Source of the DNA: UBA1479 sp048263775
Lineage (GTDB): Bacteria > Pseudomonadota > Alphaproteobacteria > Rhodospirillales > Casp-alpha2
Length of the DNA: 64,000 nucleotides
Direction: 5' to 3'
NCBI GenBank assembly: GCA_048263775.1
Contig: JBLXDU010000006.1
Span: forward strand, 124,001 to 188,000
This document shows, piece by piece, positions 54,465 to 64,000 of the stretch. The position numbers were made by a program, and so were the translations under genes. How positions within the stretch are numbered: position 1 is the stretch's first letter; every line of letters begins with the position of its first letter. The notes beneath the pieces are model-generated. The model did no database searches. It saw nothing but the letters and a program-made list of their open reading frames with translations, and was not told where the DNA came from.

Positions 54465-56885
54465 ATGTTCCCAGGTATGAAGTCCCAGCAATTCCCCGTC
54501 CTGCCGTTGCGCGACATCGTCGTGTTCCCGCACATGATCGTGCCGCTGTTTGTCGGCCGCGACAAATCCGTGCGGGCGCTTGAAGACGTCATGCAGGACG
54601 ATAAGCAGATCCTGCTGGTGGCGCAGAAAAACGCGGCCCAGGATGATCCGACGGCCGACGATATCTACACCGTCGGCACGGTGTCGACGGTGCTGCAGCT
54701 TCTGAAGCTTCCGGACGGCACGGTGAAGGTGCTGGTCGAAGGTGTGCAGCGCGCGAAAGTCACCGAGTTCGTGGACAACCCTTCGTTCTTCGAAGTCGAG
54801 GCCGAACTGATCCCTGACGAGGAAGGGGATGAGAACGAGCTTGAGGCGCTGTCTCGCTCGGTCATCGGCCAGTTCGAACAATACATCAAGTTGAACAAGA
54901 AGATCCCGCCGGAAGTTCTTGTTTCAATTAATCAAATTGACGAAGCCAACAAGCTGGCTGACACGGTTGCCTCGCATCTGGCGCTGAAGATTTCCGAAAA
55001 GCAGGAGCTGCTGGAAATCGAATCGGCTGCCGAGCGCCTGGAGCGCGTCTATTCCCACATGGAATCGGAAATCGGCGTCCTGCAAGTCGAGAAGAAGATC
55101 CGCAACCGGGTCAAGCGCCAGATGGAGAAGACCCAGCGCGAGTACTATCTGAATGAGCAATTGAAGGCCATTCAGAAGGAGCTGGGCGAAACCGACGAAG
55201 GCAAGGACGAGGTTGCGGAGATCGAGGAAAAGATCGGCAAGACCCGTCTGACCAAGGAAGCCAAGGAAAAGGCCGAGGCGGAGCTGAAAAAGCTGCGCTC
55301 CATGAGCCCGATGTCCGCCGAAGCCACGGTGGTGCGCAACTACCTGGATTGGATTCTGTCCATTCCGTGGAAGAAGCGCACCCGGGTGAAGAAGGATTTG
55401 TTGAAGGCCGAGGAGGTCCTCAACGAGGATCACTACGGGCTGGAAAAGGTCAAGGAACGCATCCTTGAATACCTGGCCGTCCAGCATCGCACGAATAAGG
55501 TCACCGGACCGATCTTATGTCTGGTGGGCCCTCCGGGCGTGGGCAAGACGTCCCTCGGTAAATCCATCGCCAAGGCGACCGGGCGTAATTTCGTGCGCAT
55601 GTCATTGGGCGGTGTGCGGGACGAATCGGAAATCCGCGGCCACCGGCGCACCTATATCGGCTCCATGCCGGGCAAGGTCGTCCAGGGCATGAAGAAGGCC
55701 AAGTCGTCCAACCCGCTGTTCCTGCTCGACGAAGTCGACAAGATGGGCCAGGACTGGCGCGGTGATCCGGCCTCGGCGCTGCTTGAAGTGCTTGATCCGG
55801 AACAGAATTCAACCTTCAACGACCATTATCTGGAGGTCGATTACGACCTGTCGGACGTGATGTTCGTGACCACCGCCAATACCATGAACATGCCGGGCCC
55901 GCTGTTGGACCGTATGGAGATCATCCGCCTGTCCGGTTACACCGAGGACGAAAAGGTCGAGATCGCCAACCGCCACTTGCTGCCCAAGCAGATCAAGGCG
56001 CACGGCCTGAAGCAGGGTGAATGGTCGATTTCCGACGGCGCCCTGCGCGATGTGATTCGCTATTACACGCGGGAATCCGGGGTTCGTAACCTGGAACGCG
56101 AACTGGCCAACCTGGCTCGTAAGGCGGTCAAGGAGATCATGATCGGGGCGTCCAAGACCATCAAGGTCACGTCCAAGAACCTGGAAAAGTACGGTGGCGT
56201 GCGCAAATACCGGTTCGGCGAGATCGAAGCCGAGGACATGGTCGGCGTGGTTACCGGTCTGGCCTGGACCGAGGTCGGCGGCGAGCTTCTCAACATCGAA
56301 GCCGTCATGGTGCCGGGCAAGGGCAAGATGACCATCACCGGCAAGCTCGGCGATGTCATGCAGGAATCCATCCAGGCGGCCAAATCCTATGTGCAGTCGC
56401 GCTCGGCTTCGCTCGGCATCTTGCCGCCGCTGTTCAACAAGCGAGACATCCACGTCCACGTGCCCGAAGGGGCGACGCCCAAGGACGGGCCGTCGGCCGG
56501 CGTCGGCATGGTGACCTCGATCGTGTCCGTGCTGACCGGCATTCCGGTTCGCAAAGACGTCGCCATGACCGGCGAAGTGACCCTGCGCGGGCGCGTTCTG
56601 CCGATCGGCGGGCTCAAGGAAAAGCTGCTTGCGGCGCTTCGCGGTGGGATCAAGAAGGTCCTGATTCCCAAGGACAACGAGAAGGATTTGTCGGAGATTC
56701 CCGAAAACGTGAAGCGCGGGCTGGAAATCGTGCCCGTGACGACCGTTGACGAGGTGCTTTCGCATGCTCTCGCCAGCCCAGTGACCCCGGTCGAATGGGA
56801 CGAGGAAAAGGCTGAATTGGAGGCCCGTGCCCTCAGGTCGGGCAGCGCCGACGACGACGATGTCGGCGGTGTGGTGACCCACTAA
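54465..56885 (+). CDS. lon: ATP-dependent Lon protease
   Basis: An 806-residue cytoplasmic serine protease. The N-terminal substrate domain (FPVLPLRDIVVFPHM) is followed by the AAA+ domain with Walker A GPPGVGKTS near residue 355, and the protease domain with the Ser-Lys dyad: Ser in DGPSAGVG near 677 and Lys in IPVRKDVAMTGE near 720. Two in-frame ATGs (54465, 54477) are possible; GAGG lies before the first. A strong terminator follows. Confidence 0.98.
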   Translation: MFPGMKSQQFPVLPLRDIVVFPHMIVPLFVGRDKSVRALEDVMQDDKQILLVAQKNAAQDDPTADDIYTVGTVSTVLQLLKLPDGTVKVLVEGVQRAKVTEFVDNPSFFEVEAELIPDEEGDENELEALSRSVIGQFEQYIKLNKKIPPEVLVSINQIDEANKLADTVASHLALKISEKQELLEIESAAERLERVYSHMESEIGVLQVEKKIRNRVKRQMEKTQREYYLNEQLKAIQKELGETDEGKDEVAEIEEKIGKTRLTKEAKEKAEAELKKLRSMSPMSAEATVVRNYLDWILSIPWKKRTRVKKDLLKAEEVLNEDHYGLEKVKERILEYLAVQHRTNKVTGPILCLVGPPGVGKTSLGKSIAKATGRNFVRMSLGGVRDESEIRGHRRTYIGSMPGKVVQGMKKAKSSNPLFLLDEVDKMGQDWRGDPASALLEVLDPEQNSTFNDHYLEVDYDLSDVMFVTTANTMNMPGPLLDRMEIIRLSGYTEDEKVEIANRHLLPKQIKAHGLKQGEWSISDGALRDVIRYYTRESGVRNLERELANLARKAVKEIMIGASKTIKVTSKNLEKYGGVRKYRFGEIEAEDMVGVVTGLAWTEVGGELLNIEAVMVPGKGKMTITGKLGDVMQESIQAAKSYVQSRSASLGILPPLFNKRDIHVHVPEGATPKDGPSAGVGMVTSIVSVLTGIPVRKDVAMTGEVTLRGRVLPIGGLKEKLLAALRGGIKKVLIPKDNEKDLSEIPENVKRGLEIVPVTTVDEVLSHALASPVTPVEWDEEKAELEARALRSGSADDDDVGGVVTH

Positions 56886-56921
56886 ATTCAGATAACCACT
56901 TACAATATATAGATGTTTTTT

Positions 56922-56952
56922 CGGGCCGCCGGATCATCCGGCGGCCCGTTTT
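56922..56952 (+). terminator. Rho-independent terminator of lon
   Basis: A 12-pair stem (CGGGCCGCCGGA with TCCGGCGGCCCG, three-base loop) followed by TTTTC, 36 bases after the lon stop codon; a T6 run precedes the stem, so it could also act from the other strand. Confidence 0.9.
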
Positions 56953-57072
56953 CATGAAGGTGGCGGAAATCCGCCCCTCCGTGAGCATTGGGGGCATTCT
57001 TCCGAGCCCGGAACGAATGCCGGAAAATTCGTCGAAACCCGCAAAAATCTGGGGAAAACTGGGGCATGAAGA

Positions 57073-57101
57073 TTGACGCCCCATAGGTGCGCACATACAC
57101 T
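57073..57101 (+). promoter_or_regulatory. Sigma-70-type promoter of hup
   Basis: TTGACG (57073-57078) and TACACT (57096-57101) are separated by 17 bases, close to the housekeeping consensus. It lies in the 332-base lon-hup gap and would start transcription about 110 bases before the hup start codon. Confidence 0.7.
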
Positions 57102-57115
57102 CTTCGCGATTCGAA

Positions 57116-57156
57116 CGGGTGGCGAAACACCCGGTCGAGTGGGTGTCTAAACACCC
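57116..57156 (+). promoter_or_regulatory. Twin hairpins in the hup leader
   Basis: Two similar small stem-loops: CGGGTG-GCGAAA-CACCCG (57116-57133) and GGGTGT-CTAA-ACACCC (57141-57156). They lie between the predicted promoter and the ribosome-binding site of hup, so they would be in the 5' untranslated RNA. A role in mRNA stability or translation control is possible. Confidence 0.5.
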
Positions 57157-57217
57157 GATCACGATAATAATCTATTTGTCCCAACCCGATACCTTTCAGC
57201 AAGAGGGGGCCTTTCAA

Positions 57218-57490
57218 TTGAACAAGAATGATCTGATCGCAGCCGTTGCCAATAGCACCGGCTTGTCCAAATCCGATTCCGCGAGCGCGGTTGACAGCGT
57301 TTTCGACGCGATCGCTGGCGCTTTGAAGGGCGGAGACGAAGTCCGCCTGGTCGGCTTCGGCACCTTCAGTGTGACCAAGCGCGCCGCGACCACGGGCCGT
57401 AACCCGCGGACCGGCGAAAGCATCCAGATTCCGGCGTCCAACCAGCCCAAGTTCAAGGCTGGTAAGGGTCTGAAGGACGCGGTCAACTAA
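57218..57490 (+). CDS. hup: DNA-binding protein HU
   Basis: A 90-residue histone-like nucleoid protein. The family signature VGFGTFSVTKRAATTGRNPR covers the beta-arm that clasps DNA (residues 45-64), followed by the conserved proline region IPASNQPKFKAGKGLK. The start is TTG, with AGAGGGGG nine bases upstream; no ATG fits. Position after lon is the usual one in alphaproteobacteria. Confidence 0.97.
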   Translation: MNKNDLIAAVANSTGLSKSDSASAVDSVFDAIAGALKGGDEVRLVGFGTFSVTKRAATTGRNPRTGESIQIPASNQPKFKAGKGLKDAVN

Positions 57491-57523
57491 GACCGGCGTC
57501 TCAGCCACACGTAACGCCTACAG

Positions 57524-57558
57524 ACCGGCCGCCGAATATTTCGGCGGCCGGTTTCGTT
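57524..57558 (+). terminator. Rho-independent terminator of hup
   Basis: A perfect 13-pair stem (ACCGGCCGCCGAA with TTCGGCGGCCGGT, loop TAT) followed by TTCGTTT. Confidence 0.92.
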
Positions 57559-57660
57559 TGGCTGTATGTCTTTGCGGCTGGGTTTTCCGGTGGCGCGGGG
57601 CAGGGGGCTTGCGTGCTTGTGCCGGCCGGCATCTGCCCTTAAATAGAGCCCTCGGCAAAC

Positions 57661-57736
57661 GGGCGGTTAGCTCAGTTGGGAGAGCGTCTGGTTTACACCC
57701 AGAAGGTCGGGGGTTCGAACCCCTCACCGCCCACCA
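57661..57736 (+). tRNA. tRNA-Val (anticodon TAC)
   Basis: A 76-base cloverleaf with encoded CCA. The acceptor arms GGGCGGT and ACCGCCC pair perfectly, the anticodon stem TCTGG/CCAGA encloses TTTACAC (anticodon TAC), and the T arm is GGGGGTTCGAACCCCTC. Confidence 0.97.
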
Positions 57737-57899
57737 TTCGCCGCCGGGGGAGGGCGCCGCAAGCCCAAGATTTCCAAGGCAAGATAGGTTAGTGGACTTT
57801 TCCCGCCGATCGTCCTTGACACTGCTTCCGGCGCTGGAGTACATGGTGCCCTCTTTCGCGTACCGGGGCCCATGCCCCAGGCGGAAAGACCCTTCAGAA

Positions 57900-57976
<77 letters not shown>

Positions 57977-58091
57977 TTTCCCCCAATTCCAGGTTTCCTT
58001 CGCGTCTGTCGCCGGGCATCGGTTTTTTGCGCCTGCGTTGCGATAAAACCTTTGAAATTTATCCGGTTATCGGTCACTTTCCCCCGGTAGT

Positions 58092-58130
58092 CATCGACAT
58101 GGCCGCATTAAGCCATCGACGTGACCGCAT
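58092..58130 (+). repeat. 22-bp-spaced direct repeat upstream of nuoA
   Basis: CATCGACATGGCCGCAT (58092-58108) and CATCGACGTGACCGCAT (58114-58130) match at 15 of 17 positions and are 22 bases apart, about two helical turns. A small hairpin GCATTC-CTTA-GAATGC follows at 58135-58150. They lie 66-104 bases before nuoA and could be a regulator-binding site. Confidence 0.5.
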
Positions 58131-58195
58131 CGCGGCATTCCTTAGAATGCATTCGGGGGGGACCAAGGCAGGAAGCCGGGGACAGGGAGTTCGGC

Positions 58196-58561
58196 GTGAA
58201 CGATTTGCTATTGGAATATCTCCCCATCCTGATCTTTATCGGGATTGCCGTCGGGCTTGCCGGCGCGATCATGATTGCGTCTTTCGTGATCGCTCAGCAG
58301 AACCCCGATGTGGAAAAGAACTCGGCCTATGAATGCGGCTTCGAAGCGTTTGACGATTCGCGCGGCCGGTTTGACGTTCGGTTCTATCTGGTGGCCATCC
58401 TGTTCATCATTTTCGACCTCGAAGTGGCCTTCCTGTTCCCCTGGGCGGTGACGCTGGGCAAGATCGGTGTCTTCGGTTTCTGGTCGATGATGGTATTCCT
58501 GTCTGTGCTGACCATCGGATTTATCTACGAGTGGCGCAAAGGCGCCCTCGAATGGGAATAG
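58196..58561 (+). CDS. nuoA: NADH-quinone oxidoreductase subunit A
   Basis: A 121-residue membrane subunit of complex I with three helices. ECGFEAFDDSRGRFDVRFYLVA near residues 44-65 is the family signature, with the cysteine on the quinone-side loop. The start is GTG, seven bases after AGGGAG. It is the first gene of the nuo operon. Confidence 0.97.
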   Translation: MNDLLLEYLPILIFIGIAVGLAGAIMIASFVIAQQNPDVEKNSAYECGFEAFDDSRGRFDVRFYLVAILFIIFDLEVAFLFPWAVTLGKIGVFGFWSMMVFLSVLTIGFIYEWRKGALEWE

Positions 58562-58577
58562 TAGAGGGAGTGACCGA

Positions 58578-59138
58578 ATGTCCGTCGTGACGCAGCCCGG
58601 AACCGCCCCCGACCTGGGCCAACCCCTGGGGCCCGGTGCCGAGCAGGACGAGATTCTCGCCCGCGTGACCCAGGAACTGCAGGACAAGGGCTTCGTCCTT
58701 GCCAATGTGGACAAGCTGGTCAACTGGGCGCGCACGGGATCGCTGTGGCCCATGACCTTCGGTCTGGCCTGCTGCGCGGTCGAGATGATCCACGCCTACA
58801 TGAGCCGCTATGACTTGGACCGATTCGGCGTCGTGCCGCGGCCGAGCCCGCGCCAGTCGGACGTGATGATCGTTGCCGGCACCCTGACCAACAAGATGGC
58901 CCCCGCATTCCGCAAGGTTTATGACCAGATGGCGGAGCCGCGTTATGTGATCTCCATGGGATCCTGCGCCAATGGCGGCGGCTATTACCATTATTCCTAT
59001 GCCATCGTGCGCGGTTGTGACCGCGTCGTGCCCGTCGACGTCTATGTGCCTGGCTGCCCGCCGACGGCCGAGGCGCTGGTGTACGGCATTCTCCAATTAC
59101 AGAAGAAAATCCGCCGTACCGGCGCCCTGTGGCGCTGA
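58578..59138 (+). CDS. nuoB: NADH-quinone oxidoreductase subunit B
   Basis: A 186-residue subunit that holds the terminal Fe-S cluster N2, next to the quinone site. The ligands are visible as adjacent cysteines in GLACCAVE near residue 62, SMGSCANGG near 128 and VPGCPP near 158. It is 16 bases after nuoA. Confidence 0.98.
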   Translation: MSVVTQPGTAPDLGQPLGPGAEQDEILARVTQELQDKGFVLANVDKLVNWARTGSLWPMTFGLACCAVEMIHAYMSRYDLDRFGVVPRPSPRQSDVMIVAGTLTNKMAPAFRKVYDQMAEPRYVISMGSCANGGGYYHYSYAIVRGCDRVVPVDVYVPGCPPTAEALVYGILQLQKKIRRTGALWR

Positions 59139-59185
59139 CGCGACCGGGCGAACCGCGACCGATCACTAAAAGAACCAAGAAGACC

Positions 59186-59812
59186 ATGGATCAGGCCCTC
59201 AAGGAACTTGCCGAACACCTCCGCGACCAGCTTGGCGACAAGTTGCTGGCCGACGAGGTGCGTCTTGGCGAATTGATGATCACCGTCAGGCGGGACGCCA
59301 TCGTCGCGGTGCTGAAATCCCTGCGCGACGATTCGAACTGCCGGTTCCATCAGTTGATGGATATCTGCGGCGTCGATTACGCCGATGAAAGCCCGCGTTT
59401 CGAAATCGTCTACAACCTTCTGTCCATGACCCATAACACGCGCATCCGCGTCAAACTGCGCACGGACGAAGACGATCCCGTGCCGTCCGTCGCCGGAGTG
59501 TTCTCGACCGCCAATTGGTTCGAGCGCGAAATCTGGGACATGTATGGCGTGTTCTTCTCCGACCATCCCGATCTGCGCCGTCTGCTGACCGACTATGGGT
59601 TCGAGGGCCATCCCCTGCGCAAAGATTTCCCGCTGACGGGCTATGTCGAGGTGCGCTACGACGATGAACAGAAACGCGTGGTCTACGAACCCGTGAAGCT
59701 GACCCAGGAATTTCGCAACTTCGACTTCGAAAGCCCCTGGGAAGGCATGGAACGCGTCGTTCTGCCGGGCGACGAAAAGGCCGAGGCGGAACCGGAAACC
59801 GAGGCGTCCTGA
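59186..59812 (+). CDS. nuoC: NADH-quinone oxidoreductase subunit C
   Basis: A 208-residue subunit of the connecting module (30 kDa family). The signature EREIWDMYGVFFSDHPDLRR near residues 112-131, followed by GFEGHPLRKDFPL, is diagnostic. nuoC and nuoD are separate genes here, unlike in E. coli. ATG 59186 fits the homologous start. Confidence 0.97.
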   Translation: MDQALKELAEHLRDQLGDKLLADEVRLGELMITVRRDAIVAVLKSLRDDSNCRFHQLMDICGVDYADESPRFEIVYNLLSMTHNTRIRVKLRTDEDDPVPSVAGVFSTANWFEREIWDMYGVFFSDHPDLRRLLTDYGFEGHPLRKDFPLTGYVEVRYDDEQKRVVYEPVKLTQEFRNFDFESPWEGMERVVLPGDEKAEAEPETEAS

Positions 59813-59814
59813 CC

Positions 59815-60992
<1,178 letters not shown>

Positions 60993-60996
<4 letters not shown>

Positions 60997-61622
60997 CCGG
61001 GATGAATACAGAACAACCGTCGAACTTCGCCTTTACGGCGGAGAACCTCGAAAAGGCGAAATGGCACATTGCCAAGTATCCGGCCGGCCGCCAGCAGAGT
61101 GCTGTGATGCCGCTGCTGGATTTGGCGCAACGTCAGAACGGCGGCTGGATTCCCCAGGCGGCGATCGAGGTCATCGCCGACATGCTGGATATGGCGTCGA
61201 TCCGCGTCTACGAGGTCGCGACCTTCTACACCATGTACAACCTGAAGCCGGTCGGTAAGCACTTTGTCCAGGTCTGCACCAATCTGCCATGCTGGCTGCG
61301 CGGCTCTGACCAGATCATGGCCGCCTGCAAGAAGGTCACCGGCTGTTCGAACGGCGAAACCTCGGCGGACGGCGAATTCACGGTGCTTGAGGTTGAATGC
61401 CTGGGCGCCTGCGTTAATGCACCGATGATGCAGATCGGCGACGATTATTACGAAGACCTGGATTCGGCGGCGACCGAAGAAGTCCTGACGGCGCTCAGGG
61501 CTGGTCAGAAGCCGAAGGTCGGCTCCCAGTCCGGGCGTTATACCTGCGAGCCCGCCGGCGGGATCACGACCCTGACCGACCGCTATCCGGACCGGGCCGC
61601 CAAGGCGGGAGGCGACGACTGA
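60993..61622 (+). CDS. nuoE: NADH-quinone oxidoreductase subunit E
   Basis: A 209-residue subunit (24 kDa family) with a [2Fe-2S] cluster bound by four cysteines: CTNLPC near residue 93 and ECLGAC near 134. The start is either GTG 60993, overlapping the nuoD stop, or ATG 61002. The C-terminal 45 residues extend beyond the core fold. It ends one base into nuoF. Confidence 0.97.
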
Positions 61623-62908
61623 TGCTTGCCGACAAGGATCGTATCTTCACCAATATCTACGGCTTCGACAGCCCCTGGCTCGACGGTGCCCGCGCGCGCG
61701 GTGACTGGGACGGCACGAAGAAGCTGATCGAACTGGGCCGCGACAAGATCATCGACGAGATGAAGGAATCTGGCCTGCGCGGGCGGGGTGGTGCCGGCTT
61801 CCCCACGGGCGTGAAGTGGTCCTTCATGCCCAAGGAAATCGGCAGCCGGCCGCATTATCTTGTCATCAACGCGGACGAGGGCGAGCCCGGCACCTGCAAG
61901 GACCGCGAAATCATGCGCTCCGAGCCGCATAAGCTCATCGAAGGCGCCTTGATCGCGTCCTTCGCCATGGGCGCCCATGCGGCATATTGCTACGTGCGCG
62001 GCGAGTTCCATCACGAGATTGATTGCCTGCAGCGCGCCGTTGACGAGGCTTATGAAGCGGGCCTGATCGGCGACGATGCCTGCGGCACGGGCTGGAAGTT
62101 CGATTTCTACGTCCATTCCGGCGCCGGAGCCTATATCTGCGGCGAGGAAACCTCGCTGATCGAAAGCCTGGAAGGCAAGAAGGGCCAGCCGCGCCTGAAG
62201 CCGCCGTTCCCGGCAGGGGTCGGTGTGTGGGGCTGCCCGACCACGGTCAACAACGTGGAATCCATTGCCGTGGCGCCGGCCATCCTGCGCCGGGGCGCGG
62301 ATTGGTTCTCCGGTATCGGCCGGCCCAACAACGTGGGTACCAAGCTGTTCAACATCTCGGGGCATGTGAACCAGCCCTGCACGGTCGAAGAGGAAATGGG
62401 CATTCCGCTCAAGGAACTCATCGAACGGCATGCGGGCGGGGTGCGCGGCGGCTGGGATAACCTGCTTTGCGTCATTCCGGGTGGGGCGTCTGTGCCAGTG
62501 CTGCCCAAGAACATCTGCGACGACGTGCTGATGGATTTCGACAGCCTGCGCGAACAGCGCTCCGGCCTCGGCACGGCGGCGGTCATGGTCATGGACAAGT
62601 CGACGGATGTGATCAAGGCCATCGCGCGGCTTTCGGCCTTCTACAAGCATGAAAGCTGTGGTCAGTGCACGCCGTGCCGCGAAGGTACCGGCTGGATGGC
62701 GCGGGTCATGCAGCGCATGGTTTCGGGCGATGCCCATATCGACGAGATCGACACGCTGGAAGAGGTCACCCGCCAGGTCGAAGGGCACACCATCTGTGCC
62801 CTGGGCGACGCGGCGGCATGGCCGATTCAAGGATTGATCCGCCATTTCCGTCCGGAAATGGAAAAACGGATCCTCGACAACATCGCGCGCCGGTCGGCGG
62901 CGGAATAG
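61622..62908 (+). CDS. nuoF: NADH-quinone oxidoreductase subunit F
   Basis: A 428-residue subunit (51 kDa family) that binds NADH and FMN and holds a [4Fe-4S] cluster. The FMN/NADH site GRGGAGFPTG is near residue 58, the second glycine-rich loop (GAGAYICGEETSLIESLEG) near 167-185, and the cluster cysteines in ESCGQCTPCREG near 345 and TICALGDAA near 391. It is coupled to nuoE by a TGATG overlap. Confidence 0.98.
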   Translation: MLADKDRIFTNIYGFDSPWLDGARARGDWDGTKKLIELGRDKIIDEMKESGLRGRGGAGFPTGVKWSFMPKEIGSRPHYLVINADEGEPGTCKDREIMRSEPHKLIEGALIASFAMGAHAAYCYVRGEFHHEIDCLQRAVDEAYEAGLIGDDACGTGWKFDFYVHSGAGAYICGEETSLIESLEGKKGQPRLKPPFPAGVGVWGCPTTVNNVESIAVAPAILRRGADWFSGIGRPNNVGTKLFNISGHVNQPCTVEEEMGIPLKELIERHAGGVRGGWDNLLCVIPGGASVPVLPKNICDDVLMDFDSLREQRSGLGTAAVMVMDKSTDVIKAIARLSAFYKHESCGQCTPCREGTGWMARVMQRMVSGDAHIDEIDTLEEVTRQVEGHTICALGDAAAWPIQGLIRHFRPEMEKRILDNIARRSAAE

Positions 62909-62934
62909 ACTGGTTTACTAGGGGCTTGAGCTAG

Positions 62935-64000
<1,066 letters not shown>

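Noticed and set aside
52902..54881. A 659-codon open frame on the minus strand
   Set aside because: It runs antisense through clpX and into lon, both certain genes, and has no domain features of its own.

Overview
The window is a stretch of high-GC bacterial chromosome, most likely from an alphaproteobacterium of the Rhodospirillales type. Supporting signs are the AapJQMP general amino-acid ABC transporter, a free-standing NDUFS4-like complex I accessory gene, two complete DctPQM TRAP systems, a malonyl-CoA decarboxylase, and the gene order tig-clpP-clpX-lon-hup-tRNA-Val-tRNA-Asp-nuoABCDEFG. I see no rRNA, CRISPR array, insertion sequence, phage gene or integrase. The window reads as chromosome backbone with some niche-specific modules.

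Layout. 1-4177 (minus): a multisubunit Mrp/Mnh-type cation/proton antiporter operon (E-F-G-DUF4040-B-C-D and the start of a further subunit cut by the edge). 4398-6690: a secreted DUF192 protein, tRNA-Pro, the NDUFS4-like gene, tRNA-Arg, two tandem Lin0512-family genes and a small hypothetical gene. 6932-10016 (minus): catalase-peroxidase KatG and methionine sulfoxide reductase MsrA, an oxidative-stress pair. 10157-11347: small hypothetical genes around a 2OG-Fe(II) oxygenase-like gene. 11391-17431: two TRAP transporters that face each other tail to tail. 17432-18260: an unusually hairpin-rich spacer, a 67-residue protein and a palindromic operator upstream of a LysR regulator. 18261-23282: LysR, a receiver-only response regulator, MarC, a CobW/COG0523 metallochaperone translationally coupled to hisI, and cystathionine beta-lyase. 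23531-27951: aapJQMP with an attenuator after aapJ and a strong final terminator. 28118-30628: a tightly coupled arsR-arsP-thioredoxin-MBL cassette. 30864-42247: short-chain dehydrogenase, TauE/SafE exporter, LuxR-type regulator, a large secreted protein with a beta-trefoil-like C-terminus, sulfur-amino-acid genes (sseA, cysK), enoyl-CoA hydratase, NUDIX hydrolase, hydrolase-OsmC fusion, MetE-like methyltransferase and a tiny Lys/Pro/Ala protein. 42396-47077: a periplasmic-sensing histidine kinase behind a near-perfect sigma-54 promoter, CopD-like and DUF302 proteins, and a second membrane histidine kinase. 47215-50276: NAD(P)HX repair enzyme Nnr carrying an in-frame palindromic expansion, and malonyl-CoA decarboxylase. 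50376-57490: tRNA-Leu and the protein quality-control block tig-clpP-clpX-lon-hup. 57661-64000: tRNA-Val, tRNA-Asp and nuoA-nuoG (nuoG cut by the edge).

How the parts fit. Nutrient uptake dominates (two TRAP systems and the Aap ABC system). In the first TRAP operon and in aap, a hairpin follows the binding-protein gene, a usual way to make more binding protein than permease. Sulfur handling recurs (MetC, CysK, SseA, TauE/SafE, MetE-like, MsrA). Metal handling is suggested by CobW-HisI, the arsenical-type cassette and a histidine-rich insert in trigger factor. Energy metabolism is represented by complex I and the Mrp antiporter, whose subunits share ancestry. The most unusual items are the 28-bp inverted repeat inside nnr, the run of hairpins at 17654-17873, the 801-residue secreted protein, the MBL protein with replaced zinc ligands in the arsR cassette, the sigma-54-preceded sensor kinase and the histidine-rich trigger factor.
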